Assembly (NCBI RefSeq): GCF_050947335.1
Contig: NC_134993.1
Coordinates: forward strand, 15,934,001-15,998,000
DNA length: 64,000 nt
DNA from: Megachile rotundata
Lineage: Eukaryota; Arthropoda; Insecta; Hymenoptera; Megachilidae
Reading direction: 5' to 3'
Positions within the stretch are counted from its first letter, which is position 1; every line of letters begins with the position of its first letter. A program made the position numbers and the translations under genes. Shown here piece by piece: positions 11,276 to 23,231 of this stretch. The notes under the pieces are model-generated. The model made no database searches and had not been told where the DNA came from. It saw only the letters and a program-made list of their open reading frames with translations.

Positions 11276-12585
11276 TATCAATAAGCATTGTGTCTGTGAC
11301 TGTCTGACTATACCGTCTCTACTCTACTGATTACATATTCTCAGAATGGAGTATGTATAGTACTCTTACGAGGTCTATCCTACTTGTCTGACCATGATAT
11401 CTTGTGTTCCTTACCTTCCAGTTCTCACTGTGAATTTATAAATTTTTAAAGCTCCAAGTTCAGAAGTTTAAACAAGTAAAAGTGCGGATAATTAAAATTT
11501 CTCCTCCGCAATTAAACTTTTTAAAGTGAAACCTCTATGCAGACTAATTTTAAAAATTATATCTCGATGTTGAAAATTGCCTCGATGTTTGTGAAAATCG
11601 ATTGATTTACAAGGAGCAGAGTGTTATTACGGGATAACATTCGTGTACACAAACTGGAAGCAGATAAAACGTACATAGCGGAGACACAGATATGCAAATA
11701 CATACAAAAGTTTCAGCCCCGAGCCGGTAAAGGAGTTAGTAGTTCGCATCAGAACAGAAACTAAGGACTTACAATTAATGCGATCTGATTTATAAGTGAA
11801 ACCTCGTTGCAAGTTTAATTACAGGATTAGTAAACGTCGTCTCGAAACAACGCAATTAATTTATTGAAATCCATCACTTTTCGAGTTTCATTATTATTCA
11901 GGTCAATGTATCCTCGATTACATTGGAGTTTTTTAAGAAAACGAAAGACTTTGAAACGAAGGAAGAGTATTGTAGTTTTCGAGTGATTGGTATTAGAACG
12001 CATTAATTAGGTGCCACTGATCCTTGATAGCGCGTTAATTAGAGCAAATTCCTGTAGCGGCAGATGCTCACTAAATTGCACACTGGAAATTCCGTAGAAC
12101 CGAAACGTTATAGGAGATTGAAATCGCTATCTTTCCAGATGGTGCATGCTCGAAATTGCCTGCAGCGTGACAAACAATACACTCTGTGCTTTAATCGATA
12201 TCGCTGCTCGTTTAGATATAATATAATAACCCTTGATCAATTAACCATTTCACTCCCACACCAATTTTTGCGAGACTCCACTTATTTAGTCTGCAACTTT
12301 GCATCACAGATTATGAATTTTAAGAACACAGATTATGAACAACTGTATCAAATATAAGCTCCAACAGATTGAATATAAAAATCCACTGCATTACCTAACC
12401 AAAAAAAATTAGAAGCTGCAATAAATAAAAGTAACAAGTGATGCTATCAACGATTAGATCAACTCTCCAGTATCAGTAATTGTCGAGTAAATCCAGTTCT
12501 CCCATTGCAAAACGTTTTCGGTGTATCCCCAATTAAGCGGCTCAATTACAGAAAATAAGACGGGCTAATACCTCAGAAAAGCTGT
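11276..12585. other. Non-coding stretch
   Basis: Unique AT-rich sequence with no recognised exon, RNA or array. Short open frames below 100 codons carry no motif. Confidence 0.45.
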
Positions 12586-12589
12586 CACG

Positions 12590-12870
12590 GTCACGAAAGT
12601 TCTAAATCAAGCGGAAGTAACGGTTCGATCGATGACTCGGTCGGGATGAGAAGTATCGCCGTGAAACCGTGCATAATCAGCGTCCATTAACTTAATTAAG
12701 TGACATGGCAGGCACGGAAGCCCCTTCTCACCTGCGCCGCTTTATGAAGCAACAAGGCCCGACTCTAAGCAGATTGCGCCATAATTTTCACCGGTGCCCG
12801 TCGAGCTCGTAATCGATCCACGGACAAATATTTCCGATTCGATCGATCTTTGTGACGCTCTTTCAACGCT
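12590..12870. promoter_or_regulatory. Candidate conserved regulatory block
   Basis: This stretch is richer in GC and more complex than its surroundings. It packs homeodomain-type TTAATTAAG, an E-box CACCTG, GCTTTATGAAGC (an inverted repeat) and CCATAATTTTCACCGG within about 200 bases, with several ATCGAT words. Such dense motif blocks are typical of deeply conserved insect enhancers. No comparison could be made, so this rests on texture alone. Confidence 0.25.
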
Positions 12871-13139
12871 CGGCTACTTTGTTCGCTCCGCTGGATTTAG
12901 AAGTTTTGTTCTTTTAATTGCCTCGTTGATTCTGTTCGGTAAACCATCGATGAAAGTTGGGGGAAATTAAATTTGTTGTCGAGATGAGTTTATTACTTTG
13001 GAGAGGCTTGGAGTATTTCAAATTGCTTTAAATGTTAGTGAAATTTTATCAGTTTATTTATTTACTGCAAACTATTACACATCGTTACAATGAAGAGGAA
13101 CTTTTTTGGCAGAAGGAAGAAATGCGTAAGTGCGTTAAG

Positions 13140-13345
13140 TCCCATTAGTCAGACATGACAAATGTGAGTGGTCAGACAAGTGGAATGAGCCGTAGGTGGT
13201 CAGACAAGTAGAGTAGAGCCGTAGGTGGTTAGGCAGTACACAAATGCAGTGACGGAGGAAGAAGTAAGATACATAAGTGGTTAGACAATAGAACTAGGGG
13301 ACCCTAAGTGCTTGGATAAGTGGAATAGGTCTGTAGGTGGTCGCC
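13140..13345 (+). repeat. Small cluster of GTCAGACAAGT repeats
   Basis: Several diverged copies of (G)GTCAGACAAGTRGAATRG occur near 13150-13215, with further relics (TTAGACAATAGAACTAG, TTGGATAAGTGGAATAGG) to about 13330. It belongs to the same family as the large arrays at 47, 51 and 56 kb and lies directly upstream of the 15-bp array C. Confidence 0.7.
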
Positions 13346-13408
13346 TATATGCAGACAAGCGTGTACGGTGAATAAAGACGTAAGTGGACGGAAATATAGG
13401 AACTATAA

Positions 13409-14046
13409 GTGGAGGAGTGGAATGTGGGGATGTGGTGTGTGTAGAGGTGGGACGCGTGGAGATATGGCGCGTGGAGATTCGGTACGTGGGGATCCAGTGC
13501 GTGGAAATATGACGCGTGGAGATTCGGTGCGTGGAAATACGACGCGTGGAGATTCGGTGCGTGGAGATCCAGCGCGTGGAAATACGACGCGTGGAGATTC
13601 GGTGCGTGGAGATATGGTGCGTGGAAATACGACGCGTGGAGATTCGGTGCGTGGAGATATGGCGCGTGGAGATCCAGCGCGTGAAAATACGACGCGTGGA
13701 GATTCGGTGCGTGGAGATCCAACGCGTGGAAATCCGACGCGTGGAGATTCGGTGCGTGGAAATATGGCGCGTGGAGATTTGGTGCGTGGAGATCCAGCGC
13801 GTGGAAATATGACGCGTCGAGATTCGGTGCGTGGAAATACGACGCGTGGAGATTCGGTGCGTGGAGATCCAGCGCGTGGAAATACGACGCGTGGAAATAT
13901 GGCGCGTGGAAATTCGGTGCGTGGAGATCCAGCGCGTGGAAATATGACGCGTGGAGATATGGCGCGTGGAGATTCGGTGCGTGAAGATACAGCGCGTGGA
14001 GATACAAGGCGTGGAGATTCTGTGCGTGGAGATTCGGTGCGTCATG
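13409..14046 (+). repeat. 15-bp minisatellite, array C with leader
   Basis: The 50-bp leader (13409-13458) matches the leader of array B with two differences. It is followed by about 39 copies of the GCGTGGAGATTCGGT-type unit. At the right end the array passes directly into GTGCGTCATGCATAAATGA, which resembles the start of the 176-bp repeat at 34.6 kb (GTGCGTCATGCACAAATGA). The array therefore joins two repeat families at a shared GTGCGTCA word. Confidence 0.95.
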
Positions 14047-14690
14047 CATAAATGATTCTAAAACCCTAAATCTTTAAATTCCCAATCAAACTCCTTAAAT
14101 CCCCCAAATAATTGTCAAATTCCTAAATCCCAAGTATAATGCTGGACCCATAATTTTTCCCACCCGCAATCGCACGTTTTGACGTGAATTTACAAACACC
14201 TTCTCCCAGTTTCCGGCCGAGACCGGTCTCGCAAGTTGATTCTCAAACAGCTGGCCACGGAAGCTAACTATTCACGGGAGCATATCACGGTATTAATATT
14301 TCGTGTTCGTTTAAAGTTTCCGCCAGCCGATACGCGACCGCCGTTGTGTGTTGAATTTACAATTTAATTTCAAGCTGATTTGAATTTACCACGAGCGGTG
14401 CGATTTCTCCATTTTCCTGAAAGATCGTTCTGCCGTGAATTCATTAGAAAAGACACGTTCGGAACGGGATCTCGTTCCGTGCATTTATCCGCCGTGAATT
14501 CGTGTGATTTTAAAGTTCATTCGATTCCTACGGATAAAAAACTGTGATAAAACGAGTGTAAAGAATGGTCGCTCTTGTGCGCACACCCCGATCGAATCTG
14601 AATAAAATATTCCTTTACTCTCCGGTGTTACATTTATGACTACATCAATTAATCCGAACATCGATTTTTATTTCTGCAATTTTTTGAATT
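14047..14690. other. Non-coding stretch
   Basis: Unique sequence. The first 100 bases are C-rich short words (AAACCCTAAATC, AATCCCC) resembling the complement of the G-rich repeat at 6 kb. No exon seen. Confidence 0.4.
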
Positions 14691-14942
14691 TAAAAATTTT
14701 ATGTTTGACAACTCCTAAATTTTTTGCAATTCACGTGGATATTTAGTCCATAGATGTTATTTTTGCAAGTTTGTAAATTTTTAAATTTTATGTTTGATAG
14801 GTTATAAATTTTTTGCAATTCATGTGGATATTTAGTCCATAGGTGTTATTTTTGCAAGTTTGTAATTTTAAAAATTTCATGTTTGATAAGTTCTAAATTC
14901 TTGCAATTCAGAATGTGGATATTTAGCCCATATGAGATGTGA
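14690..14942 (+). repeat. Three ~90-bp tandem repeats
   Basis: GTGGATATTTAG(T/C)CCATA recurs at 14735, 14824 and 14915, each copy with GTTATTTTTGCAAGTTTGTAA and ATTT(C/T)ATGTTTGA nearby. Copies are diverged at about one base in ten. Confidence 0.8.
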
Positions 14943-16700
14943 TTTGTCTTTATAAAAATGTAGGAGCAATCGAGTGGTTGAAGGGAAACCTCAGTCGTTC
15001 GATTTCTTATCGATCAAGCGAACATATTACCCAGTTTGAAGTCCGTTATCTAATCACGAAGCTCGGCCAGAGGCATCTGAAGTTTCAGATAACAGCGACA
15101 CCTATGTAGCGCGCTATCGACTGAAGTTCCGTTGCCCTTACTTCCGGTTCCACGTATGTACTTTACGATCGTGACGGCCATTATCTGTTCTCGGTGCAAT
15201 GCTCTCTTTATTGGCCATCAAAGGATTTTGTTTCCAGAGTTTCAAATGTTGGCCACTGATTTTCGAACCTTATTTCTCCCAACATTTCTCTCAGCAATTG
15301 AACTTGACCATTTGTACACTTCAGAATTTCATTAACTCAAGTTTTAATCGTTGATACTCGATCTAATTTCGACCGTGTTCATTAAAGGTCCAATCAATTT
15401 TCTCGTAGAAACACACGCTCCGGCATTTAGGAACATATGGAGGTTTTATTACGCCCAAACGTGACAGAGGTAGGAAAGCAATGATACCTAATTAGTAGTC
15501 GTAACGATCTGAAACTCGCTGAAATGTGCTCATTAGCCATATTGCTGGCACGGTTCGTTCTTCGGTAAACCCTGCACTCGCTCACGGATCTTCCGAGTTC
15601 AAGGAATTGTTCCATTTTCAGCACTGGAAAGTTACTCTCCACGGTGCTTCAAATAGCACACTCGAGGATATAAATTTTCTTTACGGGAAATTTGAACTTG
15701 TTCGTTACGTTCTTTACTTCTCTTCGAACCCTCTTAGTCCAGGTGAATGATCTGGCTTGAATCGTTCTAAACTTTGCTGAAATCTCGCAGACGTTAAGAT
15801 GAAAATTTTTAGAACGATAAATATTTTTAATTTCAACATTTTTGTCAATCTTGACAATAAGGCAGTTAACGAGTGGTCATTTACGGAAACGACATTTAAC
15901 GCAGTCAATGAGTACATAAACCTCTGCCAAAATAACGGCTAGAAACATTCGTAGCCTAATTAGAAAGAGCGGAAACGTTGCAGCGGAAGATGAAACGAAA
16001 CTTGTTAATAGTCGCGGATCAACGTCTCTCGAAGCTCCTCGAAACGAAGGCCGTGCTTTGAGCTTTCTAATTAATGGACAATGAACAAACCGAGTGTGCC
16101 GGCACGCTTGTCCTTCGCGTTTACGTGTCCCAGTTCCATAATGCCTTGCAGGAGCACCCTCCAAGAATACTCTTGCCATCGGCTTCCAGGCGAATCAAAG
16201 CGGCGCCGATTCCCTGGTTCGACGATTAATTTCTCACCCCTTAGGGCACAGCCCTAATGAGTCGAATTTCCAGCGCTAACCGAATTTCTGCCCGGGGCGA
16301 GTCTCAAATTTTGCTCTCCTATTTCAGTGCTTTTTGAAATTGTCTCTGGTGTTTTGAACTTTTAGCTCTTCTCAAATTTGGTACTTTGAAATTGTCAAGA
16401 GTACGATAAATGTTTTGAAATAGAATTTTGCAACTTTGAAGCATCTCTATTGACGCGTTACCAGGTTGCATGTATCGCAGTTTGAAAGCTGCTCAATAAC
16501 CATCGTCCGTTCGACCAGAACACCCACTATGAATACGTTGGTATTTACATACGATGGTTTTATTTAGCGCTGTAGCTGCATTCGACGTGAACATCCCGGT
16601 AAATAACTGAACGAGTTCGCCAACTCGGAAATGTCAAGAATCACCTTCTGACCTTTTGAACCCTTTTGGTTTTACGATCAGCTTCATGAACTTGAAAAAT
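14943..16700. other. Non-coding stretch
   Basis: Unique sequence with scattered short open frames on both strands and no recognised protein motif, RNA or array. It ends where the inverted 15-bp array begins. Confidence 0.45.
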
Positions 16701-16707
16701 CATGACA

Positions 16708-17430
16708 GTACTCGCGTGGTATTTCCACGCGCTGGATCTTCACGCACCGAATCTCCAGGCGTCGTATTTCCACGCACCGAATCTCCACGCGTCGTATTTC
16801 CACGCACTGTATCTCCACGCGTCGTATTTCCACGCGCTGGATCTCCACGCGTCATATTTCCACGCACCGAATCTCCACGCGCCATATCTCCACGCACCGA
16901 ATCTCCACGCGTCGTATTCCCACGCGCTGGATCTCCACGCACCGAATTTCCACGCGTCGTATTTCCACGCGCCGGATCTCCACGCACCGAATCTCCACGC
17001 GTCGTATTTCCACGCGCTGGATCTCCACGCGCCATATTTCCACGCACCGAATCTCCACGCGCCATATCTCCACGCACCGAATCTCCACGCGTCGTATTTC
17101 CACGCACTGAATCTCCACGCGTCGTATTTCCACGCGCTGGATCTCCACGCGCCATATTTCCACGCACCGAATCTCCACGCGCCATATCTCCACGCACCGA
17201 ATCTCCACGCGTCGTATTTCCACGCGCTGGATCTCCACGCACCGAATCTCCACGCGCCATATTTCCACGCACCGAATCTCCACGCGCCATATTTCCACGC
17301 ACCGAATCTCCACGCGCCATATTTCCACGCACCGAATCTCCACGCGCCATATCTCCACGCACCGAATCTCCATGCGCCATATTTCCACGCCTTATATCCC
17401 CACGCGCTGTATCTCCACACACCGAATTTC
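16708..17430 (-). repeat. 15-bp minisatellite, array D (inverted)
   Basis: About 47 copies of the same 15-bp satellite as arrays A-C, but in the opposite orientation: the + strand reads TCCACGCACCGAATC and TCCACGCGTCGTATT. Subunits such as CACGCGCTGGATCTC are close to the unit of the 32-kb array. No leader like that of B and C was found. All long open frames here are artefacts of the 15-bp period. Confidence 0.95.
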
Positions 17431-19190
17431 CGAATTTTCACTTGCATCTGCATCTTCTCTGGGCAAAGCTATTTCCCGATAGAAAAGTAGACACGAGTTG
17501 GATAAAACATTTTCTGCTTCGCTCTTCGAAACGATCGGGGAATTCTGCTTCGTGCACCTTAATCCCTTAATATACGGATTTTCTCCTCTGCTGGAAAAAC
17601 GATCGATGGTCGAATCGATCGAGGATATTGCGTGAGATATTTTCTTCGAAATATTAACGGGAATGTACTCTTTGAAATATTCATTAAAGTACCATGTTGG
17701 AATTTTATTTTAATTACACGTTGTTAATTTTAGCACATTGACTCCAGATGTGTGTCACATGTATAGATGACATCATAGATTATGAGCATCAAAAACTGTA
17801 CAGACAGTTTTGGGTCCATTTAAGTAAATTATGCTTCACAACCTTTCAAAGATACCTAAAATACGCAACAGTACAAATTTCGGTCCGCACTTCTTTCTTT
17901 TTAAATCTACGCCAAAGCGTGTCTCGTTGAAAACGCAGAATGTTGTTTCACGGTGGTTTGGCAAAGCTGAGAAAAGAGCTACTTCATCCTCCGTAACCTG
18001 ACTACGTGCTTTTAGCAACTGTGTCACGCTTTTGTCTTTTGCGCTTGTAGTCTTTCGTAGTCTTCTATGATTTAAATTTATCTCCAGTTATTTGTTATTG
18101 TATCAAGCGACTTCAACCCTTAAATGCACAAAAAAATGTGCATATTTCATGTACACTATGTTGCACTCGTGCAATTTCATACATATGTATGTACTCAGAT
18201 TTTGAAGTCCTTATTGCAGCAGAGAACTCATAAATATTGCAACACTGCAACATTATTAACACAACTAAGTGAAATCTTGTTAATTAAGTCTGTAATTGGT
18301 CCGTGCGTAATTGATCTCCAGATTAAAATAAAGCACTGCAAAACGTAATTAAAATCAGACTTCGAGGCGAGAAGCGATCGCTTTTTGTTGAAAATTTGAG
18401 CGCTATCGGCAGCGGCCCAAATTGCAGAGGGTTCGTATCGCAGCTATTTCGGAATAGCCGGGAATTTTTATTTTTTCCAGCCCGTGGAAACGAAAAAGAC
18501 CAGTGAGCCTGTTCATCCATTATTCCTCATTTACGTTCCGTGAATTGAAGGCAAACACGAATTTCATTTCCATGATTCTATGACCACGTTGTTCGCGGGC
18601 GCAGTTACCGCGAGGAATTTTATTTCTTCCCGTCTCGCGTAAAATGTGATAAATGAATTGTTAAGTAAAGAAAGAATGTAACTTTATCGCAAAATATCTT
18701 GGCAAAGCAAGAGGGAGCAAGTTTCTACATTACAATGAGGTACAAAATATTTCGGTTTCGAAGCTGTTCAGTAAAGGGCGTTTAACCAAGAAAGAAGAGG
18801 TCAGTAGAAGAAAGAAGCCCCGCATACCGAGACAATTTCCTTTTATCGCGCAAGGCTTCGCAAAGCCCCGGGAAAAACGGTTCGGGAACGTTTCTCGTCT
18901 GTTTATAATATTGTCACGACGAAGCCGTACGCATTAACGTACTACCAAAGCATGTCGCTCGTTTGCCTTCAGCCTGTCTCGTCACCAAAATAGGTTCCTG
19001 TATATTTACGCAAGTGTTCCAGCTTATCCTCCGAGCAACTTCGTTAAATGGCCCGCGGAAAGCGCCCCGCCACCGTTTCGTCGCCTTTGATCAAACTTTA
19101 TTGGCAACAGATGTTCAGTCCGCTGTCTACATCTCGATCGATTAATCGCTTCACGATTCTTTTATTTATTTGAGGGAGGAGGAGATTGGA
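17431..19190. other. Non-coding stretch upstream of SK exon
   Basis: Unique sequence with no recognised exon or array. If SK transcription starts to the left of 19926, part of this would be an intron or promoter; no core promoter was identified. Confidence 0.4.
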
Positions 19191-19194
19191 CTAG

Positions 19195-19880
19195 GATGTT
19201 GATGATGTTGGCTCAGGATGGAACTGGAACACTTTCGGAAATTTGGAGAGTGCAATTTGGAAATATGGCGATGGGGAAATTTGGGGAGAATTGGGGTACT
19301 TGGAAACTTAGGACACTGGGATTAGGGGAACGTGAAGATTTGGGGAACGCAGAGCTTGTGTATTTGGAAATTTGCAGAGACAGGATTTGGAAATATGGCG
19401 ACGGGATTTGGGAACTTGGGGTACCGGGAGGTACGTGCAAATTTAGGATTTTGGGCATGTGAAGATTTGGGGAACAGAGAACTTCAGTATATGGAAATTT
19501 GAAGAGGTGGATTGTGGAAATATGGCGATAGAATTTAGGAGTTTAGGGATATGAGCATTTCTGTACTTGGAAATTTAGGACATTGTGGATATGAAGATTT
19601 GGAGAACGAGGAACTTGAGTATTTGGAAATTTGAAGAGGTGAGATGTCCAAATATGGCGATAGAATTTAGGAATTTGAGGATATGAGGGTTTCTGTACTC
19701 AGAAATTTAGGACATTGTGGATGTGAAGATTTGAGGAACAAGGAACTTGAGTATTTGGAAATTTGAAGAGGTGAGATGTCCAAATATGGTGATAGAATTT
19801 AGGAGTTTGTGGATATGAGGACCTGTGTATTTGGAAATTTAGGACATTCAGAATGTGACGATTTGGAAAACCTGATAGAA
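19195..19880 (+). repeat. ~130-bp G-rich tandem repeat before SK exon
   Basis: Units contain AATTTAGGACATTGTGGAT, GAACTTGAGTATTTGGAAAT and AATATGGCGATAG. The landmark GAGATGTCC recurs 132 bases apart (19641 and 19773). The left half is more diverged. The array ends only about 45 bases before the splice acceptor of the SK exon, inside the region where a branch point and pyrimidine tract would lie. Confidence 0.85.
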
Positions 19881-19970
19881 CAGCTTGGTTAGAATATCTC
19901 AGTAAGAGAATATTGTTTGTTTCAGGAAATGGCGACGTGACGCGACAGAAAAAGAGAACCCGGCCGCAAG

Positions 19971-20440
19971 ATGAACACGAACGGGAATGTCGGCTCTCAG
20001 GAGGGTGGGAACGGTACCGATTACGGTTCCAACGAGGAGACGGCTGCCCTGCTAAGCAGGGCGCCACCCCCTCCGGTCGTGGTTGCCGCGGCGTCTCAGG
20101 GCAAGCCGGTGCTCACGCGACAGGATCGAGCAACCTTTCTGGTTGCCTCGCCCCAGTTGTCGGTCTCGGGGCTCGGCGGCTCCGAGGAGAGCGGCACCAC
20201 CGAGGATCCGGCCACCAGATCGGTACCGGACATCGAGCTGCATTGCAGACTCGACGGCGAACTCCAACCACAGTTACAGCCGCTACAACCGCAACCCCAA
20301 CCGCAAACGCAATTGCAGCAACCGGTTGTGTCCGCCGGATATCGCTCCAGGCAACCCTCCCATCAGCACAGGTGTCGTTGCGATCGCAGGGACTCTCTGG
20401 CGCCATCTTCGGCGCTGCACCTGGCTAGGAGCGTCTCCAG
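19971..20440 (+). CDS. SK: SK calcium-activated K+ channel, N-terminal coding exon 1 (partial gene)
   Basis: This exon encodes the start of the cytosolic N-terminus of a small-conductance Ca2+-activated K+ channel, a tetrameric, calmodulin-gated plasma-membrane channel that damps neuronal firing. A TTTGTTTCAG acceptor ends at 19925, so the exon probably begins at 19926. A short upstream ATG (19929) reaches a stop after three codons. ATG 19971 (context CAAGATGA) is the usable start. A strong donor CAG|GTAATT closes the exon at 20440, after 156 codons plus two bases. Visible features are an acidic dileucine ExxxLL at residues 23-28 within NEETAALL, a Pro stretch at 32-35, a Gln/Pro-rich run at about 99-118 and Arg/Ser-rich sequence before the splice. 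The resemblance to insect SK N-termini is from memory; the transmembrane core is outside the window. Confidence 0.7.
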
Positions 20441-22799
20441 GTAATTTCACTATACTTTCTGCTGTGCTGTCACTTTCAAAGCGCATGATTTTTACTCGAG
20501 TCGTCACATGTAACTGTGACATGTAGAGCTAACGGGATACACCCTTATCTATCAAGTGTCAGAAATGTTGTAACCGAAAGGAGGAATGGGACCTTCCTCG
20601 CATGTCATCCTATTAGTAACGTCATCTTAAAAGAATATCAAGGTCATCTCAAAGCTAAGGTCATCGTTCTCCAAATATATTTACAAAATTTATTAGAATT
20701 TCTGTATCGTGCAAGAACCACTTTGCAAGAATTCGTAAATCAAGCAGTGGATCTCGGTATATCACCGAGAATTGGTTGGTACGTTTCAGGGACAATTCGT
20801 CTCCAATTAAAGCGTTCGACGGTCGTTTCGTTAACGAACTAATGGCGATTGCCTGGGAACAGTCTTGTCTGTTGTTCGTTATCCCGCGCAGTTACACCGA
20901 GTGGATCTGCAGCCGTGAACAATGCAGCACGAAAACATTTTGAGGGTGGTTCATAGTCGGGAAAGTTTCGATTTATGTAACTGTAGTTTCGAAGGCTTTG
21001 GCGTAATTTCGCAGGTTCAAAGGGTCGTTAATTGAGCTGCCTTTGAGAGGGATTGTGTTATTAAGAACATTCGTTGCGGGGAATTTGGTTGGACTTTTCT
21101 GGCTGACTATGATTAGGTGAGATTTTATTGCAGGGAAGATTGAAAGGATTAGGTTGATATCGTTGTATATTGTTATTAAAAATATTCCACTCGCGAGGAA
21201 TATCCTTTGGATTTTCTTGAATCTCTCCATAATATACCGTTAGGGACTTAACTGGATTTTATGTAATTGAACTTTGCAATCCCTTGAAATTTCCATGCAC
21301 GTTCTTACACATGTCGCTACACATGGACAGAGTATTATTCGAAGACTATTCAGAGAACGAAAAAGTTAAATCTCTAAAAACTTCTTACGTATTTCTGCAA
21401 AGTTTGAAAAGTATTCTTGAAGGGTCTTCAAAAATTTTAGAAAAGTTAATTGTGACAAAATGGTATGAATTTGATTCAATCTCCAGGTTTCCCGAATCGC
21501 AAGTCAAGTAAAAAGATAAAAGCTCCACAAGGATAAACGCGGAAAGTTTGAAATAAATTAATCAACTTTCAGCCTTCATCGAGCGTTCTAAAAATGCGAT
21601 TTTAAGGGAAACGAATCCTTGTAACTTGCTTCCACCTTGATTAACTTGAAACTTCCGGAAAATGTTAAGAAAATGTGAAAAATCTTCCCGCGCCTTTCAA
21701 GTTAAATTAAAAAAATTCCCCCGGATAAAAACGCGATACCGTTACAAAGTCACTTCGCGCGTTAAACGGGTAACAGTAGACTTTTAATCAGATTTTGATC
21801 TATTCCCTTTGTGTTTGATAGTCGAAGCGAATTTCACGCGTTCAAAAAGGGCTTCGTGCGCGGTTTTCGGCACAGAGTGTTAAGCCCCGACCCCGTTTCG
21901 GGATCCAGCGGGATCTCGCAACCCCTATTGCGCCAGTTATTTCCTATTTCGAAATCCGCGGCAACCCCTATTTCCTTATACATCGCCGCACAAAATGTCA
22001 CGCCCCTCTATATTTCACGATATTCGCGAAAACATTATACCGGCCGAGAAATTTGCAAGACGTAATTAGCGTGGAAGAGGGTTGATGGATGAAGCGTAAA
22101 TGCAACGTTTCGAAAGCACGTATTTGCGAATACTAATGCCTCGTTAGGGTGGAAACGTATACGCTAAATGATCGGTTAATGCAGAAGCTTTTCTGCTCGG
22201 TTTCGGCCCGTCAGTTTTGCACATATTTCAGTTAGAAGGCTGTAAAATACGTCCCTTATCTTGCGAAGTTACCGAAGTTTTCAAATTTTATTCACTTTTG
22301 TAAAACACGGTATCTTTAAAGAGCGTATTATCGGGAAGAAAGTGTTCCATTTCTTGCACAGAACAAACACGCTCGAAACGTAATAACTGTCAGGCGGAGA
22401 GATCATAAAGTTGGTCAGGCGGTAAAATTGTTGGAAAAGCAACGAGCTAACGCTATTTAATCTCCAGTGATTTATGCCCGGGCAATAATTTATCCCGTCG
22501 TATCTGGGCTCGTTTAAAGTCACCGATGCGTCACATGCCAAGTAGTTGTACACAAAATATCCTGGCCCTATTCTCGGCCACGTTCGCGCCATATATCCTT
22601 CAAGGGCCATCTCCCTGACCAATCGAGCGAATCTCTACGCCACTGTATTTCATTCATTCCCTCCTTTTGCACCCTTCTTGTTAACCTTGATATTTCTGCC
22701 GTTTTTTATCAAACTTTCTCTGGAGACATATTTACGGAACTGGAGCTGGGAGAGGCATGCAACTTTCTTCTAGCAATGCAAACTTTTTCGGAGGGACGG

Positions 22800-22965
22800 T
22801 GTTAATTATTTGGGGGTAAGGGTGAAATTTGGAATTTTCAGAGGAACGTGTTTGTAATTTGGAAAGTTTGCAAGGGTTGATATTTGGAAGCTTCAGAGAG
22901 ACGTGGTTGTAATTTGGAAAGTTTGCAAGGGTTGAAATTTGGAATTTTCAGGAATTAAGGGATTT
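22800..22965 (+). repeat. Short ~62-bp tandem repeat
   Basis: GTAATTTGGAAAGTTTGCAA and GGGTTGA(A/T)ATTTGGAA recur about 62 bases apart for two and a half copies, with a CAGAGRAACGTG word between. Confidence 0.75.
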
Positions 22966-23012
22966 GGGAAACTTTTTAATTTAGAAAATTTCCGAGTGAA
23001 GTTGCGATTTGG

Positions 23013-23231
23013 TAATGCGCTCGAGAGGTGACTCTCATACCATTATTTAATACAATAATTTGAAATAAGCATTTTTTAACTGATTCTGTAATATGACACG
23101 TATACACATAGTGAAACAATCGTGGAAATTATTAGTAGAGAAATAGTAACCTCAAAAGAATTCATTTAACTTTTTATCTGCGTTGCTGATTTGCAAATAG
23201 TCAAATTACCTTCGAGTACAAAGGGCCAAAA
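23013..23231 (+). mobile_element. piggyBac-type MITE, degraded copy
   Basis: The internal sequence (AATAAGCATTTTTTAACTG, ATTAGTAGAGAAATA, AGAATTCATTTAA) is shared with the copies at 53.8 and 63.0 kb. The left end is worn (TGCGCTCGAGAGGTGACTCTC without the CCCTTT terminus) and the right end reads TTCGAGTACAAAGGGCC, so both TTAA duplications are lost. It is the oldest of the three copies and lies inside the SK intron. Confidence 0.8.
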
